From Chamaecyparis obtusa (Eukaryota; Streptophyta; Pinopsida; Cupressales; Cupressaceae), in contig BSBK01000879.1 of assembly GCA_027943335.1 (NCBI GenBank), positions 572,581 to 636,580 on the forward strand: a stretch of 64,000 nt of DNA. Reading direction: 5' to 3'. The position numbers and the translations under genes are program-made. The notes beneath the pieces were generated by a model, which saw nothing but the letters and a program-made list of their open reading frames with translations, ran no database searches and was not told where the DNA came from. Of the stretch, positions 9,183 through 22,002 are shown in pieces (position 1 is the stretch's first letter; each line of letters starts with the position of its first letter).

Positions 9183-11699
9183 TGCAATCACTTGAAAATA
9201 GACAAGATTAATTCAAGTGATCAACCAAGTCAAAATTAAAGCAATAAATTAAAATCAAGCTAAAATCAAAGCAAAATCCTAATCAAGCCAAAATCCAATT
9301 TTAATTTAAAATCAAAAGTTAATTGAATAGAGGTGAATTTGAGTTGTTCACCTCGATGGGTAGGGGGTTACCTAAATGAATAATGTTTAAATTTGAATAG
9401 GGGTGGAGTATAGGACCTAACCTTAATCCAAATTCCCAAAAGGAAAGATCCAAAAGGATTAACCACAAAGAAGTGATCAATGCACAAAAGAATCAAACAA
9501 TGGAGAATATGAAGAAAGGAGAAAATCCTATAATCTACTATTAAAGGTATATGCTTGAAATCTGAAATAAATAAAAGGCAAATACTAACCTCAAAATAGC
9601 GAAAATCTAGAAAATATTGATTTTTGATGTCTATGCACAGTTTCGGGCAATTTTGCAACTAGTTTCGGACTGGGAATGCTGAGACGGAGAAAACCCAGAA
9701 AATTTTTATCTTTTTGAATGTAGGTCATCCTTGACCCAGATAGCGGGGCAAGGTCTTACCCTGGGGCAGGATCCTACCCCTCAATGAAGGTCATCCTTGA
9801 CCCAAAACAGCTTCGATGGAAAATCTATTCGCGAATCCTAGAAGTTCGTTGAAAAGGGTATCCAAATCCAAGCTCTGATTTGTAATCCTATACCTGTACC
9901 TACAAGAAAAATAGTTTTGTTTTTTGGATGAGGGGTTTGCCTTGGTCAAACCCCGGTTTGGAATCAACCTTAATAATGAAATTGAAATGGAGAATGCTAG
10001 CAAGTAGTAGAAGTAGATCTAACAACGAAGCTATGATACTCAATAGATATGCAATTGTGTTTGAAATGTAAACAAGTATATTGATATGAAAGCTTGAACA
10101 CAACAATGGAAAATGTAAATAAAAATCATGAATATAAATCCAAAACCTCCATGATTGTATGCTTGGAATCCACCTTGAATGAGTCTTGAAGATGATCAAA
10201 GGATCTTGAAGGAAGATCACACCATCATGATGGATAGATCTAGGGTTTGAATGATGAATCTTGAATGCTTGAACCAAATCTCTTCAATGGCTTGAATGCC
10301 TAAATCCTTGATCTTCAATGGAGAACTTGAATGGAGAAGAGGTATTGAATGCTTCCTTAAAATGCTTGATCACACTTGCTTGATAATGGATGCTTGATGG
10401 CAAAAAGAGATCATAAGATGAGATGGATCAAATGAGAGAAGGAAGGCCTCCTTTTATAGTGATCTAGGGCACAAACCTCTAGAGAGGCTGACATTGGAGA
10501 ATTAAATCCTAATTAACCTTAACCCCTATAAATGGACCCAAATTAAGTGCAATTTAAGGATTTACCATTTTGAAACCCGAAATGGCCGACCCAGAAGCGA
10601 GAAAAAGAAACTTTCTGAAGTCTGACATCTCGTAACTCCCAGAATCTAAAAATTGGACCTGGGGTCAGGGATGAGGTAGACACCACCCTAGGTCAAGGTC
10701 GAGGTCATCCCTAACCTAGGTTGGGGTCTAGGTCATCCTTGACCCTACCAAGTCATCTTTGACCCAGATAGTCAGAAACTCCAAATTCTTAGAGAAAAAT
10801 GTTTGGAAAAGGCTGGAAATAAGGAGGAGAGAAGCAGAATAGGGGGGAACAACCAGATACATGTAAAGACCCAGTCAAGGTGGTTAACATGACTCCAGAC
10901 CACCTACTTGGAGGGCTAAATGCTCTTAACATGGAAGTGCTTCCTTTTTAAGATGATACATTAATAAATCAATTTAAATCAAATAAATCAAGATAAATTT
11001 ATAAATTGTACAATTAATCTAATTAATTGTATAGTTCAATTTAAATCAAATAAGCCCATATAAGGGGTACACATGGCTAAACAAATTAAATAAATTTAAT
11101 TATTAAATTCCTATTTTCCCTAGACATCATATGGGAGGAAAATGCCTTAACCAATAGAATTTAAGGACCAAACTCACATGGATCAAGCTCACAACGAATC
11201 TCAATCACACATAAGGTGAGAGCATCTTGGCCACCCATTTTGTCTCTTTGTCCCAAGCTTTGAGGACAATCCATTTAAATTATCTCCAAAGGTGGAACCA
11301 TGGACTTAACCTGAACTCAACCATAATCAACTCAACTCCACCCCCTACCCTTGCCAAAATCTATAAAAAAAAAGACATAAATCAAGAACAAATCATCCAA
11401 AAATTTGACAATAGCATCAAACCTCTTGCATTTTTGAGCTAGAAAGGCAAATATAGAGTTAATTAAGCATAATTTCACTTTTGAATTGATTTACTTAATT
11501 ACTTATTATATCATTCTCATTTTAGAGTTATCACTAATAGAGGCTTGTTGAGAGCTTCACATTAGCATATCTAAATAGAGAGTCATAGAGTGCTTATTGT
11601 CTTTTATTTGCATATTTCTCTCACTAATTGTGGTATTTATCTTATATTATTGATTTATTTGACAAACTAACCCTGTGAAGGTGCTTTCTATAGCACACA
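9183..11699 (+). repeat. Element A 5' LTR (interrupted)
   Basis: It aligns with 58721-59585: 9183-9323 matches the first 140 bp and 10961-11699 the rest, both ending AGCACAC(A/G). Without the 1637-bp insertion and one TTAAT copy it is 875 bp, against 865 bp for the partner. A TATA-like ctataaaaa lies at 11362 and ctataaaag in the partner. Confidence 0.88.
9324..10960 (-). mobile_element. Solo LTR, 1637 bp, inside A's 5' LTR
   Basis: The segment starts TGAATAGAGG, ends GATGATACA and is flanked by a perfect TTAAT at 9319-9323 and 10961-10965. A's 3' LTR has a single copy of this site with nothing inserted, giving an empty-site control. TG...CA ends plus a 5-bp duplication without internal genes define a solo LTR. 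Orientation is inferred as minus because a good TATA box (ctataaaagg, complement of 10452-10461) lies on that strand. It contains several GGTCA-n4-TGACC palindromes. Confidence 0.85.
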
Positions 11700-11702
11700 A
11701 AA

Positions 11703-11720
11703 TGGTGCCCACCGTGGGGC
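11703..11720 (+). promoter_or_regulatory. Element A primer-binding site
   Basis: tggtgcccaccgtggggc starts 3 bp after the LTR end. This is the TGGCGCCCACCGTGGGG type common in plant Ty3/gypsy elements, where it pairs with a tRNA 3' end to prime minus-strand synthesis. Confidence 0.8.
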
Positions 11721-13624
11721 ACTAGGCCTCATTCTTTTTAAATTTAGAGAAATTATTTTTTCTATCATTTCTTGTGTTGTTCTCTGTTTGGCAGGTTTAA
11801 CAGTGCATTTGAGACTTTCTGCAACACGTACGAGACTTTTAACATTGTGTTCAAGGCCTGAAACAACGCATCCACGACAACATTTTGTGCCTTTACACAG
11901 AGAAAGAGTGCTTTCAATACTTCTAATATCCTATCTATTTCTCTTTCAGGACGTATACCCTGACCTCACAATGCTTTCAAACTATCCTATTACACTTTTA
12001 ATGTTTCATTTATACGTATTTTCTTATTAAAACAATGCTTTTAAATTCTATTTTAGCGCTTTTAATTAGTTCAATAGTGCTTTTAATAGTTTTAACAGTA
12101 CATTCAATTAGTTCTATTGTGCTTTTGATTGCATTAAAATTTTGCAAAATCTAACAGTCGAGAAATGAATTTCTTGTGGTTTTATGATGACAGGTCATAA
12201 AAAGATAAAAAAATCCATAGAGAAGATATAACAACAAAGACAAAGCTTTGGAAAAATGGATTAAAAGCGAGAATATAGCACACATTAAACACATTTTAGA
12301 GGATTCGCAACAAGAAGGTGAGGTTTACAAACAATATTTACAAGCTGTTGAAGCTTACAAATTGAAATTTGTTTCCTTAAATTAGATTTACATGCCTTAA
12401 TCAACTTTTGTTAAATTTGAAAACTAAGGCTTAGAATTCAATTTTTGTTTATTTTCTTCATTTTTATTGGTTATGTTGACTAACTTTCTCAAAGAGGAGG
12501 CAAAGGAGCGGGAACAACTGCCACTAGGTGAGTCAAAATCATGGAAAAATCAATTAAAAATGCCCCTAGCCTTTGCTAGCTTCAAATTAAGGTAAGCCTA
12601 ACACTTGGTCAATTTTTGCTTAAATTGTGACCTTGTCTTTTCAAAATCTAGTAATTAAAGTAGCTTCTTATTGTTTAAGGAATTGATAATAGGCTTATGC
12701 TCTTCACTTCTTAAGTGAATCAAAGTGCCAAACCTATCAATTTCTTGATTAAGATAAAGGCTAAAGAGTAAATCAAGCATTTAAATCAAAAAACCCCTTG
12801 TTTGTGGAGGAGAGTAGAAATACTCAATTCCCATTAGTTAGTGGGTTTGGTAAATTGAACATTGCTAATTGTGCTTGGGAGGCAAGAATATTAGGGATAT
12901 TTCTTCACCTTTTTTTGAATCAAACTCCTCAGCCTATCTCTTAAATCCATTTATTCGCTTTCCAAGTGAACATGCTAGATCTTTAGTGGGCTCGCCTCTC
13001 AAGATTTTCCTTAACAAGGCTAGTGAGAGAGACAGACCAAAGTGGGATACAATTGCCTTTGCCGCAATAATCTGACCCGCTATAAAAATAAATGCATTCA
13101 TCCTTAATGGGGTGGATGACAAAAGGATATTAAGTTGTGAACTTCCTCGAGTAGTCCTTTGGGATTGCGCAAAACTCTGATATATCGGTGGTGGGAAGCC
13201 CCTTAATTTTTGAGGGATGAAACTTAATATCCATTTTAAACATAATCTTGAATAAATACCTTGTTAACTCAGAAAGTCTAACTTGTAAAGCCATGCTTAC
13301 GAACCAATTTGACAACTAGGTAGATTGCTTGAAGTTTCTTATTTTGAAAAACCCGTGATAACATTCAAACATATTCAAACACTTTGTGTGTAGAGGGTTT
13401 AAAAAGAACAAGTGTATTTTTGGTTGCTTTGTTTGAAGATACATATATAAAGTGAGAAATATCCATTTTGTAAAATCATCTTACACTTTTAATATCTTCA
13501 TAAAAAGAACAATCACCAAGTTTGGGGAAAATGGTTTCAAATCAAACCTTTGTTGATGTCAGTTTCTACACAATCTCACAAACTTAAACTATCCTTACAA
13601 TAAGATGGCACTTACATAGCAAGA
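11721..13624 (+). other. Element A leader, non-coding
   Basis: The stretch between the primer-binding site and gag has no protein signal. Between 11800 and 12140 the word aacagtgcttt/atagtgctttt recurs, giving a loose repeat. The remainder (12150-13620) shows nothing specific. Confidence 0.5.
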
Positions 13625-15237
13625 GAGGTCCCTGAATTTGAATCTCAAACTTCCTTCATTAATCATGACCAAGGGGATAGTCTCCCAAACCTTTTTGAAA
13701 AGAGAGTTGACCAAATGGATAGAAACGCAACATATCATGATTACCTTCATGGGGGAAACAATGAAGAACAAGGAACAAAAAATCAAGAAGACATTAACTG
13801 AGAAAACCAAGGGCCTAGAGAGACAACCAAAGATAAAGCCAATAGGGTGGCCCAAGATCCCAAGTTCCTTGAAATCATGGAGAAACTTTAGAATGAAATA
13901 AGGAATGATATTTCCTTAACTTAGCCCAATCAAGGGTAAAAATTCCTCATGACCATGACACCACAACACTTAAGAAAGATGAGGAAGAATATAATCCTAT
14001 AGGTGCTATGAATAAACAATTGAAAATATTTCAAGCACAAATTGATACGATGAAGAAAGCAGTCGAACCTAAGCCATTTTCTATCGAGGCTTTATGCCCA
14101 TTTCCCTTTGATAAAAGCTTGGTTATGGAACCTTTCCCGCTTAATGTGGCTCTCCCTAAATATGATAAATACATGGATAAATCAGACCCATAAGAACATC
14201 TTAGAGATTTTGTGTCCATAGTATAGAATTCATGCACGACACAACCTAGCTATTTAATGAGGCTTTTTCCAAGGAGTTTAGGAGGTCAAGCCATGGAATG
14301 GTTCTCCAAACTTCCACAAGTAATCAAAAAATTTGAGTAATTAGCTTCAAAATTTTTGACTCATTATTCCAATAACATAGAGCATGAAATCACCATGCTC
14401 AATTTATGCAATACTAAACAATGAGATGGTGAGTCTTTTCTTGGATTTCTCCAAAGATGGAGAATGATCTTTGCACGATATCCAAAAAGCATACCCGAGA
14501 AAGAAAAGATGGAAATATTTATGAATAACTTAAATATGGAGATGAACTATAGGTTCCAACTTTAATGTGCCCCTACATTTGTAAAGATCATCGAAAATTG
14601 GATCAAAATTGAAGTGTTGGTTAAAAGAGGTGAAATCAAATTATTCAAAGATAATAAAACCAATCCCAAAACCAACAATACCAATAATTCAAATAATTAT
14701 AATAATAATAAAGGAGCCAACAATCACAATGATAAACCAAGATTATGGTTGAAAAACACCAATAAAAATCTTGTGAATGATGGAGTTGTGGAAGCACACA
14801 ACTTGAAGGTTACTCCATTTACCTTATCGAGCGGGTCAAACCCAACATATAATGTTAATCAAATGACCAAAGCTCCTTACACCAATAACACCAACAACAC
14901 TAACCATAACAACAACAGCAACAACAATCCTTTCAATAATTTGAATATCAATAAGCCTAAACCTTTCTTTTCCACATATCAGAAAAGGAAATTCACATTT
15001 CTAGGTGAACCTTTGGAAAATGCATTGAGAACTTTAGTGGCTAACAAAATTATTGTCCTACCTGAATTAAGGCCATACTAACCTCAAGTCAAGCCAACAT
15101 TTTGGAATGACTCTCATCATTGTGAATATCACCGTAACAAAGGACATAAGACAAATGAATGTATGAAATTGAAACACTTTGTCCAAGACCTAATCGATGA
15201 TGGGACTATAAAGGTAGAAGGACCTTAAAATAATGAG
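13625..15237 (+). pseudogene. Element A gag (capsid and Cys/His knuckle), broken
   Basis: The frame runs from about 13625 with a shift near 13915. The retrotransposon capsid core lies at about 14134-14570 (LPKYDKYMDKSDP, SLGGQAMEWFSKLP, FLGFLQRWRMIFARYP). An Asn-rich linker (14640-14930) follows, then a Cys-His knuckle CEYHRNKGHKTNEC near 15122, of the CX2HX4HX4C form typical of this group. Gag packages the element RNA in cytoplasmic particles. Stops interrupt the core (for example TAA at 14190, TAG at 14223, TGA at 14423), so no functional capsid could be made. Confidence 0.8.
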
Positions 15238-15369
15238 GATCGATAGCTTTCAAGAACCCTTTCCTAAATCATGAAAAGGGGGAATCATCAAATACCAATC
15301 ATAGTAATAAAAGGGGTAATGAAAAGGTGAATTTTGCACATACTTATGAGAACACCATAAATACTTTAA

Positions 15370-16492
15370 GTGGTGAAAGAAAAACAAAAGGAGGCAACAT
15401 CAAATGTTGTAACTAGGGGGAAAGCATCAAAGATCACTCTATCAGAAGGTGCCCCAAGAATTATCCTACCTAATCAAACATCTCCATCTTCAAAGAAATA
15501 CAATTTGGTGGACCAATTACAAAGAACCCCTGCTCAAATTTCTATCTTAGAGTTTCTCAAACTTCCACCCACTCATAAGGAGATTTTGGAAAAGGCCCTT
15601 GTGGATACCAATGTACCTTTAAATGTGGATAAGGATTAATTCCAAAACATGGTAGGTCATCTTGTTCCACCTCATTGTCTATCCTTTTCGAAGAAAGATG
15701 ATATATCCTTGAATCACCTGCAAAACTTGTCTTTGCATATAGAGGTCTTGATCCATAAGCATAGGGTTAAGAGAGTTCTCATTGATGGGGGAGATGGCAT
15801 AAATATCTGCACCTTAAACTTGGTTAAAGCCCTAGGATTTTCTAAGGAAGCTATTGACCCAAAGAGGAAGATAACTATTAAAGCTTACGATGATGAAGAA
15901 AGAGCCTCTAAAGGTATCATAGTACTCCCCATTAGAGTTGGTCCAATGCAGAAAGAGACCATTTGCCAAGTCCTAGATCTAAAGTTGACTTACAATATCC
16001 TATTAGGAAGGCCATGGATCCATGAAATGCAAGTTTGTCCTTTGACATATCATCAATATCTCAAGTTTCCATACATGGGACAAGAAGTCATGGTAAGTGT
16101 GGATTTGAATCCTTTCCAGTATTGCAATAACATGAAACCCATAAATGACTCCTCAGTCCCCCATAATGCAGAAGCATCTATGTCAAAAAAAATAGATCAA
16201 GGACAAAGTTCCAAAGATCTTCCATCCTTGAAAGGCAAAGAAAAAGAAGAAAAAGAATATGTTGTTAAAAATTGCCAAGTTCCCACTAACTTAACTACAT
16301 TGACTAAGGGAAAGGAGAAAGTTAGTGAGGAAAGTATCCATAATGAAGAAAAAGAAGACCAAGCCAAATCTATTCACATCTACACCAAGGATGCCCATTA
16401 TCAAAATATGGATGACATCATGAAAAGTTTTGAGAAGCAATGCAAAATCAAGCAAAATGGTGTGGGTGAATACTCCTTATCTATGATGGATA
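15370..16492 (+). pseudogene. Element A protease region
   Basis: Two open segments (15370-15636 and 15649-16492) are separated by a single TAA. The aspartic protease core is clear: VLIDGGDGIN at about 15775-15804, where the usual D-S/T-G is D-G-G, then the flap and the ILLGRPWIHE motif near 16000. Retroviral-type proteases cut Gag-Pol during particle maturation. The active-site Ser/Thr to Gly change may be a late mutation. The frame stops at 16492 because element B is inserted there; the rest of pol resumes at 44611. Confidence 0.8.
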
Positions 16493-17937
16493 TGATGAAC
16501 TACAACTGATTGAATACCTAAATGACTTGAAGATAGTGATTAGAGATCACCGAGTACTGAAATGATATGTAAGATAATTAAATTAGTCATTATGTTGTCA
16601 TTGATGTCAGCTAGTTTGATAGTACTTATCATGTTAGTTACAACTATCTAAACATTTATAAAGAGGAGAGAAAAGATTAAGAACTGAGATATCTTATTGA
16701 TGAGTCTATGACTTCATGTTGTTGACTTGATTATGTTTCTTTAATCTATTATGGAGAAGGAAGAAAAATGTACAAGGAAATGTAGTCGGTAAATGAAGCG
16801 CTTCAGTATACACCGAGACAGTGTTATGTATACCAAGCGACAGTATTAACTGAGCTTGTGTTTGCTGACACATTTCTTTGTTAACCAACTATGGATGAAA
16901 GTATTAAATTCTTAAGTTTAGCTAACAGAAATTGATGAGGTGGAAATTGTTATGATTACGAGATTGAGGATAAAGTTTGTTATAAGATCCACGGCTGACA
17001 AAATTCAGAGAAGATCTAAAGGATGGAATTGAAACGTGTTATTGACACAACCACCGAGGAAGGTTTACGAGGCAAAATCTATGAAGGAGATTAATCGAAA
17101 AAATTTGATGGTTGATATGAAAATGGTTTATCTTTATATATAAGAGATATGAGTTTCTTTATTGAAACATGCTGGAAGAAACAAGACTACAAAGATTTCA
17201 GGTGAATATAGTTTCATGCATGCCTGATCAGACTAGTTGAAGGAGAATCAAACTGCAAAATAGTACCGAGTGTCAGAGAGCTATTATCGAGTGAAAGTAA
17301 GTTAAGGAAGTGAATTGATATATTGATCAGAGGATTTGTATGGGCTTAGAATAGATCTCAACATCTGCAAGATAATTTGTATTGTAATCAGATCAACTAC
17401 TATTTTAGTTTAACCATTGATGCAGAAAAATCTCTTAACCAAGTGGACTTAACCATCTTATGTTATGCCCCATGTCATTCAATGAATGTACATTGTTATC
17501 CTATCAATCCCATAGTGAATTATGGTTGAATGATAACTATTAGTCTTAAATCCTCTAACAAGGTCACACCTAGTAGTATGTTTATAATCTTTAACAGGGT
17601 TGGCTCTTCACCAAGCTCACTTTAGAAGAATGAAAATTATTTTGGGTTACCGGTCCCAGGTGGTTTTTGCCTTAACAAGGTTTCCATGTTAAATCATTGT
17701 GTTATGTGTTTTTTTGATGACTACTTTATTGTCATACTTTACATACTACATATTTTATTTGATCAATAGTTACTGTGAGTTAATTAACTGGTAATCGGTA
17801 AAGGCACAGACAGTTTAAGAGTTTTTGTTACTGAGCTGCAGAATTTGTTGAAATTGTTTTTAAAGTTACATCTTGAGATTTGGGAGTGTAGGATAATTGA
17901 TCACACTGATTCACCCCCCCTCTCAGTTATTCTAACA
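16493..17937 (+). repeat. Element B 5' LTR
   Basis: It begins TGATGAACTACAA and ends TTATTCTAACA, 1445 bp. Recurrent accgag/ccgag words and a final CACCCCCCC run are characteristic of its family. The partner starts with the same word at 43095. Confidence 0.9.
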
Positions 17938-17939
17938 AT

Positions 17940-17951
17940 TGGTATCAGAGC
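17940..17951 (+). promoter_or_regulatory. Element B primer-binding site
   Basis: tggtatcagagc, the complement of the plant initiator-methionine tRNA 3' end, begins 2 bp after the LTR. Confidence 0.92.
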
Positions 17952-18001
17952 ATTGGTTGCTTGGAATAGAGTTTTAAGGACTTCAGTAGAAAGATCACAA
18001 T

Positions 18002-18990
18002 ATGTATCAGAGGGAGGTGCCAAAGCTGAACAAGGACAATTTTACCATATGGAAAAGTTGAATGAAACTTCATATATCCAGAATCAGAGATTCTACCTTA
18101 CATCTATGTGAAAATGGCTACTTACAACTGATGATTGGTCCATTGACTCTTGATCAACTGAAAGATTGACATGAACACAACATTACTATGATAGAGATTG
18201 TTGTTTCTCTATCCGATGCAAAATTTGAGGATGTCAAAGATTACACTACTGCAAAGGAGATCTTGGATAAACTTTCTTGAGTCTATGGAAGTGATGTTAA
18301 TGTCAAGAGAGCCAGAGCTGAAAGCTTAAGAGGCAGGTTTGACGATATGAAAATGAAGGAAGGAGAAAACATAGTATAGTATACAAACTGAATAAAGGAG
18401 GTAGTCAATGCTATCAAAGGATCTGGTGGTGTCATTGATGAAGATACAGTGGTAAGTAAAATTCTAAGAACCTTGATGCCTGCTTATGCAATCAGAATAT
18501 TTGCAATACATGAAATGAGGTCTACACCTAGAAATAATCTCACTCTTGATACTCTGATTGGTAAGCTAACAACTTTTGAGTTAAATAATTTTGATAATAG
18601 TGTTGTATCATCTGTTGAGTCTACTTTCATGTCTTCTTTGAAGATCGGTAAGTCTAGTAGTAGACATAATATAAAGAATGACAGTAATAGCAATACTGAT
18701 GATGAGCTTAATGAACTTGAATCTCTTATGGCCTGGAGATTAGATATAAGGGTAAATTACCTTTAGCATGTTTTAACTGTAAAGAAGTTGACCATATTGC
18801 TACTAGATGCTTGAACAGGAAAGATGAAGATAGAAACAAAGATCGATTTGGTGAAGGAAGCTATGGAAGGAGAAACAACATAAGTTACTGACACTACAAT
18901 AGAGACAACCAAGATCATAGAGATAAGGGAAAAAATGTATGTTACATTACTGAAGAGAATGATACTGATACAGACACAGATGATGATGTT
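18002..18990 (+). pseudogene. Element B gag, broken
   Basis: A copia-type Gag (UBN2-like) starts at the ATG at 18002 with MYQREVPKLNKDNFTIWKS, then a TGA. Helical capsid sequence follows (KEILDKLS, VKRARAESLRGRFDDMKM, VSKILRTLMPAYAIRIFAIH). A complete CX2CX4HX4C knuckle, CFNCKEVDHIATRC, is at 18769-18810. The protein would coat the genomic RNA. Several stops (18059, 18108, 18279, 18377) inactivate it. A frameshift near 18740 separates the capsid part from the knuckle. Confidence 0.82.
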
Positions 18991-19008
18991 GAAGTAGTAT
19001 TTGTTGCG

Positions 19009-19745
19009 ATGAAGGATGATTTTGAGGAAGAAGAAAGGTATCTAGAGACAACACTCATTTCTAAAGTTAGTAAAAATGATACTTGGATTATAGATAGTGG
19101 TTGTGCACATCACATGACTGGTGATAAAGAAAATTTTAATCATCTTGAGCATTATAATGGAGGATCAATAAGAATGGGTAATGATACACCATGTATGGTT
19201 AGAGGAAAAGGATCTTTGTTGATAAATGATAAAATCAAATGTGATAATGCTTATTGGGTAAATGGACTGAATTATTATTTGCTAAGTGTGGTACAAATTA
19301 ACAACTCAGGTCACCGAGTAGCTTTTGAAAGCAAGAAAGTAAAGATATTTGATGAAAGTGGAAAGCTTGTTAGAACAGGAGGACAATCTAAAGGTAAATT
19401 ATTTTATCTTGGCAATGCTGAGACTTCTTGTTTACTGATGAAAAATGAGGATGCATGGTTATGGCATAAAAGGTTATGTCATGTAAATTTTGATAACATG
19501 ATTAAGATCAGTAGAAAGAAAAAGGTTAGAGGTCTACCTAGCCTAACAAAGCTTGATCATGTTATGTGTCATGAATGTCAAAAGGAGAAAATGACAAAAT
19601 CTAGTTTTATGAGTAAAGACTATACAACAAAAAGAATATTGGAGTTAGTTCACACTGACCTATGTGGTCCCATGAGAACTCTGAGCTACTATGGAGATAG
19701 ATATTTTATTATGTTTGTTGATGATTACACTAGATTGATGACTGT
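19009..19745 (+). pseudogene. Element B protease and N-terminal integrase
   Basis: The open frame holds the aspartic protease core WIIDSGCAHHMTG at 19084-19122 with DSG intact, then the GAG-pre-integrase HHCC zinc finger (WHKRLCH...CHECQ, about 19459-19578) and the first integrase aspartate in VHTDLCGP (codon 19657-19659). The frame ends where element C is inserted. It resumes in phase at 38758 when C and one ACTGT copy are ignored. Confidence 0.85.
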
Positions 19746-20809
19746 TGTATGAACTAAATATGGGCCTCTGATTTAGGTCCACACTTCAACATAGTCATTG
19801 TTCACCAATTGCAGCCAAGAATAAATATCAGATTATTCACCTCGCCTATCTCGATGATTCAACCCGTTTCCTTCTATCTAGGTAGGGTTTGAAATTTTCT
19901 CTCTTAATCGAGAGTCCTACAACCATAGACTAACACTAGAATGGAGGATTTATGTAGTTTTAATCTAGAAATGAATATGCAATTAATCTAGAAATGAGAT
20001 TCAACTAGTAACAATGAAAGCAAACTAGACTAAGAAATGAAGTGCATGATTAAGCTAAACATGATATGCTAATCTAGAAATGAAGATTATGGTAAGAATT
20101 GAAAGCTTCAATGCAAAAGGAGTTCTAGTGATAATGCGACAACACTTCATTGCTCAAAAAGTTGGGATCCTTTAAATGAGAAAAGAGGGTTCTATTATAG
20201 AATCCCATGAATTAGACGAATGGTGGAGATTGAATGAGAGATCGGCTCACAATGGAAAGTTTTCAGCAAAGAGGCAATCAGCTACTTGTTTTTGTCTGTT
20301 TTAAAGCTATTAACTATTTTATTCCTCTTTTTTATTTTCAATTAAATCAAAATTTCCTTTTCTGAACTGAAGAGAAGATTTGAAGAGAATATTTAATTCA
20401 AATAAATATAATATTGCCTCATAAGTGGATTTTCTCAATTATTTGAATAATTAAATTCATTTATTGAGATGAGGATATTTATTTAAAACTAAATATTTAT
20501 TTGATTCCTTTTTCATGTGTTTTAGCTAAAGAGGGTGGATTTAATTTAATTAAAGTGCTAGGACTTTGTAATTAAATTAATCAATCATAGGGTTTATTTA
20601 GCCAATCAATGTCGATATTTAGGAATTAAATATGATATATGATTAATTAAAATTTAAGGTTTCTGCATTTGACACTAAGTCAAGTAGAGTCAATTAGAAG
20701 ATAGAATTGCCTAGTACAATAAGACTTTGATGATTCAAAATTGAGAGAATGAGACTAAAATGCAACAAAATTGGTTAGGATATCAAGATGCCAATTTTGG
20801 GGTATTACA
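19746..20809 (-). repeat. Element C 3' LTR (left end)
   Basis: On the + strand it begins TGTATGAACTAAATATGGG and ends GGGGTATTACA. It carries an extra copy of a ~22-bp tctagaaatgaat unit near 19970 and lacks ~21 bp present near 38130 in its partner. A minus-strand TATA (ctataatagaa) lies at 20191-20201. Confidence 0.9.
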
Positions 20810-20824
20810 TTTTTCCCCTCTTTG
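20810..20824 (-). promoter_or_regulatory. Element C polypurine tract
   Basis: Read on the minus strand, caaagaggggaaaaa directly abuts the LTR start TGTAATACC. It is the plus-strand primer of reverse transcription; element A has a near-identical tract at 58707-58720. Confidence 0.85.
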
Positions 20825-20884
20825 AATTGATGTGCGAGAAGCACATTGATTCAAAGAATAGTCTGAATATGACAATTGATGAGA

Positions 20885-21430
20885 TTTTCAGGATTATCTC
20901 CAGAATGAAGCTTAACCCTCAGAATTTGAGGTTAGACTACCAAGACACCGATCAAATCGAGTTGTAGAATCATCTCTAGAATGAAGCTTGATTCTCTGAA
21001 GTCTAAGTTAGATTGTGAAGACCTCGGTCAAATTACCACTTTCATGAGACTGTCCTCAGAATGAGGCTCAATCTTTAGGAGTCAAGGTTAGATTGCCCCA
21101 ATACTCGTTGATTAAATGAAACATGATACAGATTTGTAGGACTATCTCCAGAACAAATCTTAGTCCTTTGAGACCTGGGTTAGATTGCCTAGATATCGGT
21201 AAAAGATTTTTTCAGAGCCATCTCCAAAATGAAGATTGACTTTCAGGAATTAGGGTTAGATTTCCCCAATACCTAATAGGGATTTCAAGAATCATCTCCA
21301 AAACGAAGCTTGATTCCCAGGGATCTAAGTTAGACTGCTCAAATACCTAAAGATATTTTGAGAAGCATCTTCAGAATGAAGCTTGATTCTCAGGGATTTG
21401 AGTTAGATTGCTCAGATACCTAGCAATATG
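20885..21430. repeat. Tandem array, 7 units of 72-92 bp
   Basis: Units start with atctccagaatgaagctt-like words at 20896, 20972, 21052, 21144, 21220, 21294 and 21367, and contain gggttagattgc(c/t)c followed by atacc. The array lies in the 3' untranslated part of element C, a usual place for tandem repeats in Tat-group elements. Confidence 0.85.
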
Positions 21431-21990
21431 ATGACAAGATGCAAGGAACCAAAAATGCCCCTAGTGATGAGATGCCCCTAGCGATGAGGACTTTTGATTT
21501 AGATCTGATTGATTCGAGAATTGATTTGAGATTCAATGATGTAATCATCCTAGTCCCTCATGAGTGAAATAGAAAGATGACACGTCATGACAGGTAATTG
21601 ATAGCAAAATATTGCAGATAGAGATAAAATTGGAGATCTAGAAGAACTCAAAATAGATTATGGAAGAATTGAGAAAATGCAAAAGTGATCTGGAGGTCCT
21701 GTGGACCAAGTTTGACCATGGTTGACTAGAATTGATTAGAGTTTACTTTGAATGAAAAAGATGAAGAAATCAAGAAAATGATGATGAGATCTGATTTTGG
21801 TAATAATATGACATCAAAAGGTCGATTGCATAAGCATCTGATCACGTCAGACCTAGAAATTTTAAAACATGATTTTGAGCTATGTAGGAGTGTCAAATTT
21901 CTATTTTGATCCTGAAAATGGATTCAAAGTGGTCAATTTAGCCAAGGATGAAGTTTTTGCACAAACGGAGCACTTTTGAAAATCAGGTCA
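21431..21990. other. Element C 3' untranslated region
   Basis: No coding signal. The stretch lies between the tandem array and the putative antisense promoter. Confidence 0.4.
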
Positions 21991-21995
21991 AAACC

Positions 21996-22002
21996 TATAT
22001 AA
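21996..22002 (+). promoter_or_regulatory. TATA box of the antisense PMD gene in C
   Basis: cctatataatgcc lies about 75 bp before the ATG at 22073. The matching spot in element A (58159-58166, minus strand) also has a TATA box, ggctatataaagg, and both are preceded by aggtcaaaa. Confidence 0.6.

Noticed and set aside
17940..17951. tRNA gene at the tggtatcagagc sites
   Set aside because: Only the 12-13 nt complementary to a tRNA 3' end is present; these are primer-binding sites. I found no tRNA or rRNA gene in the window.
19745..19749. TTGTA as the target duplication of C with the LTR starting at TGAACT
   Set aside because: The right flank is ACTGT. Starting the LTR at TGTATGAACT (19746) gives a perfect ACTGT match on both sides.
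19746..20809. Element C as a + strand element
   Set aside because: Primer-binding site, polypurine tract and all gag-pol frames show minus orientation.
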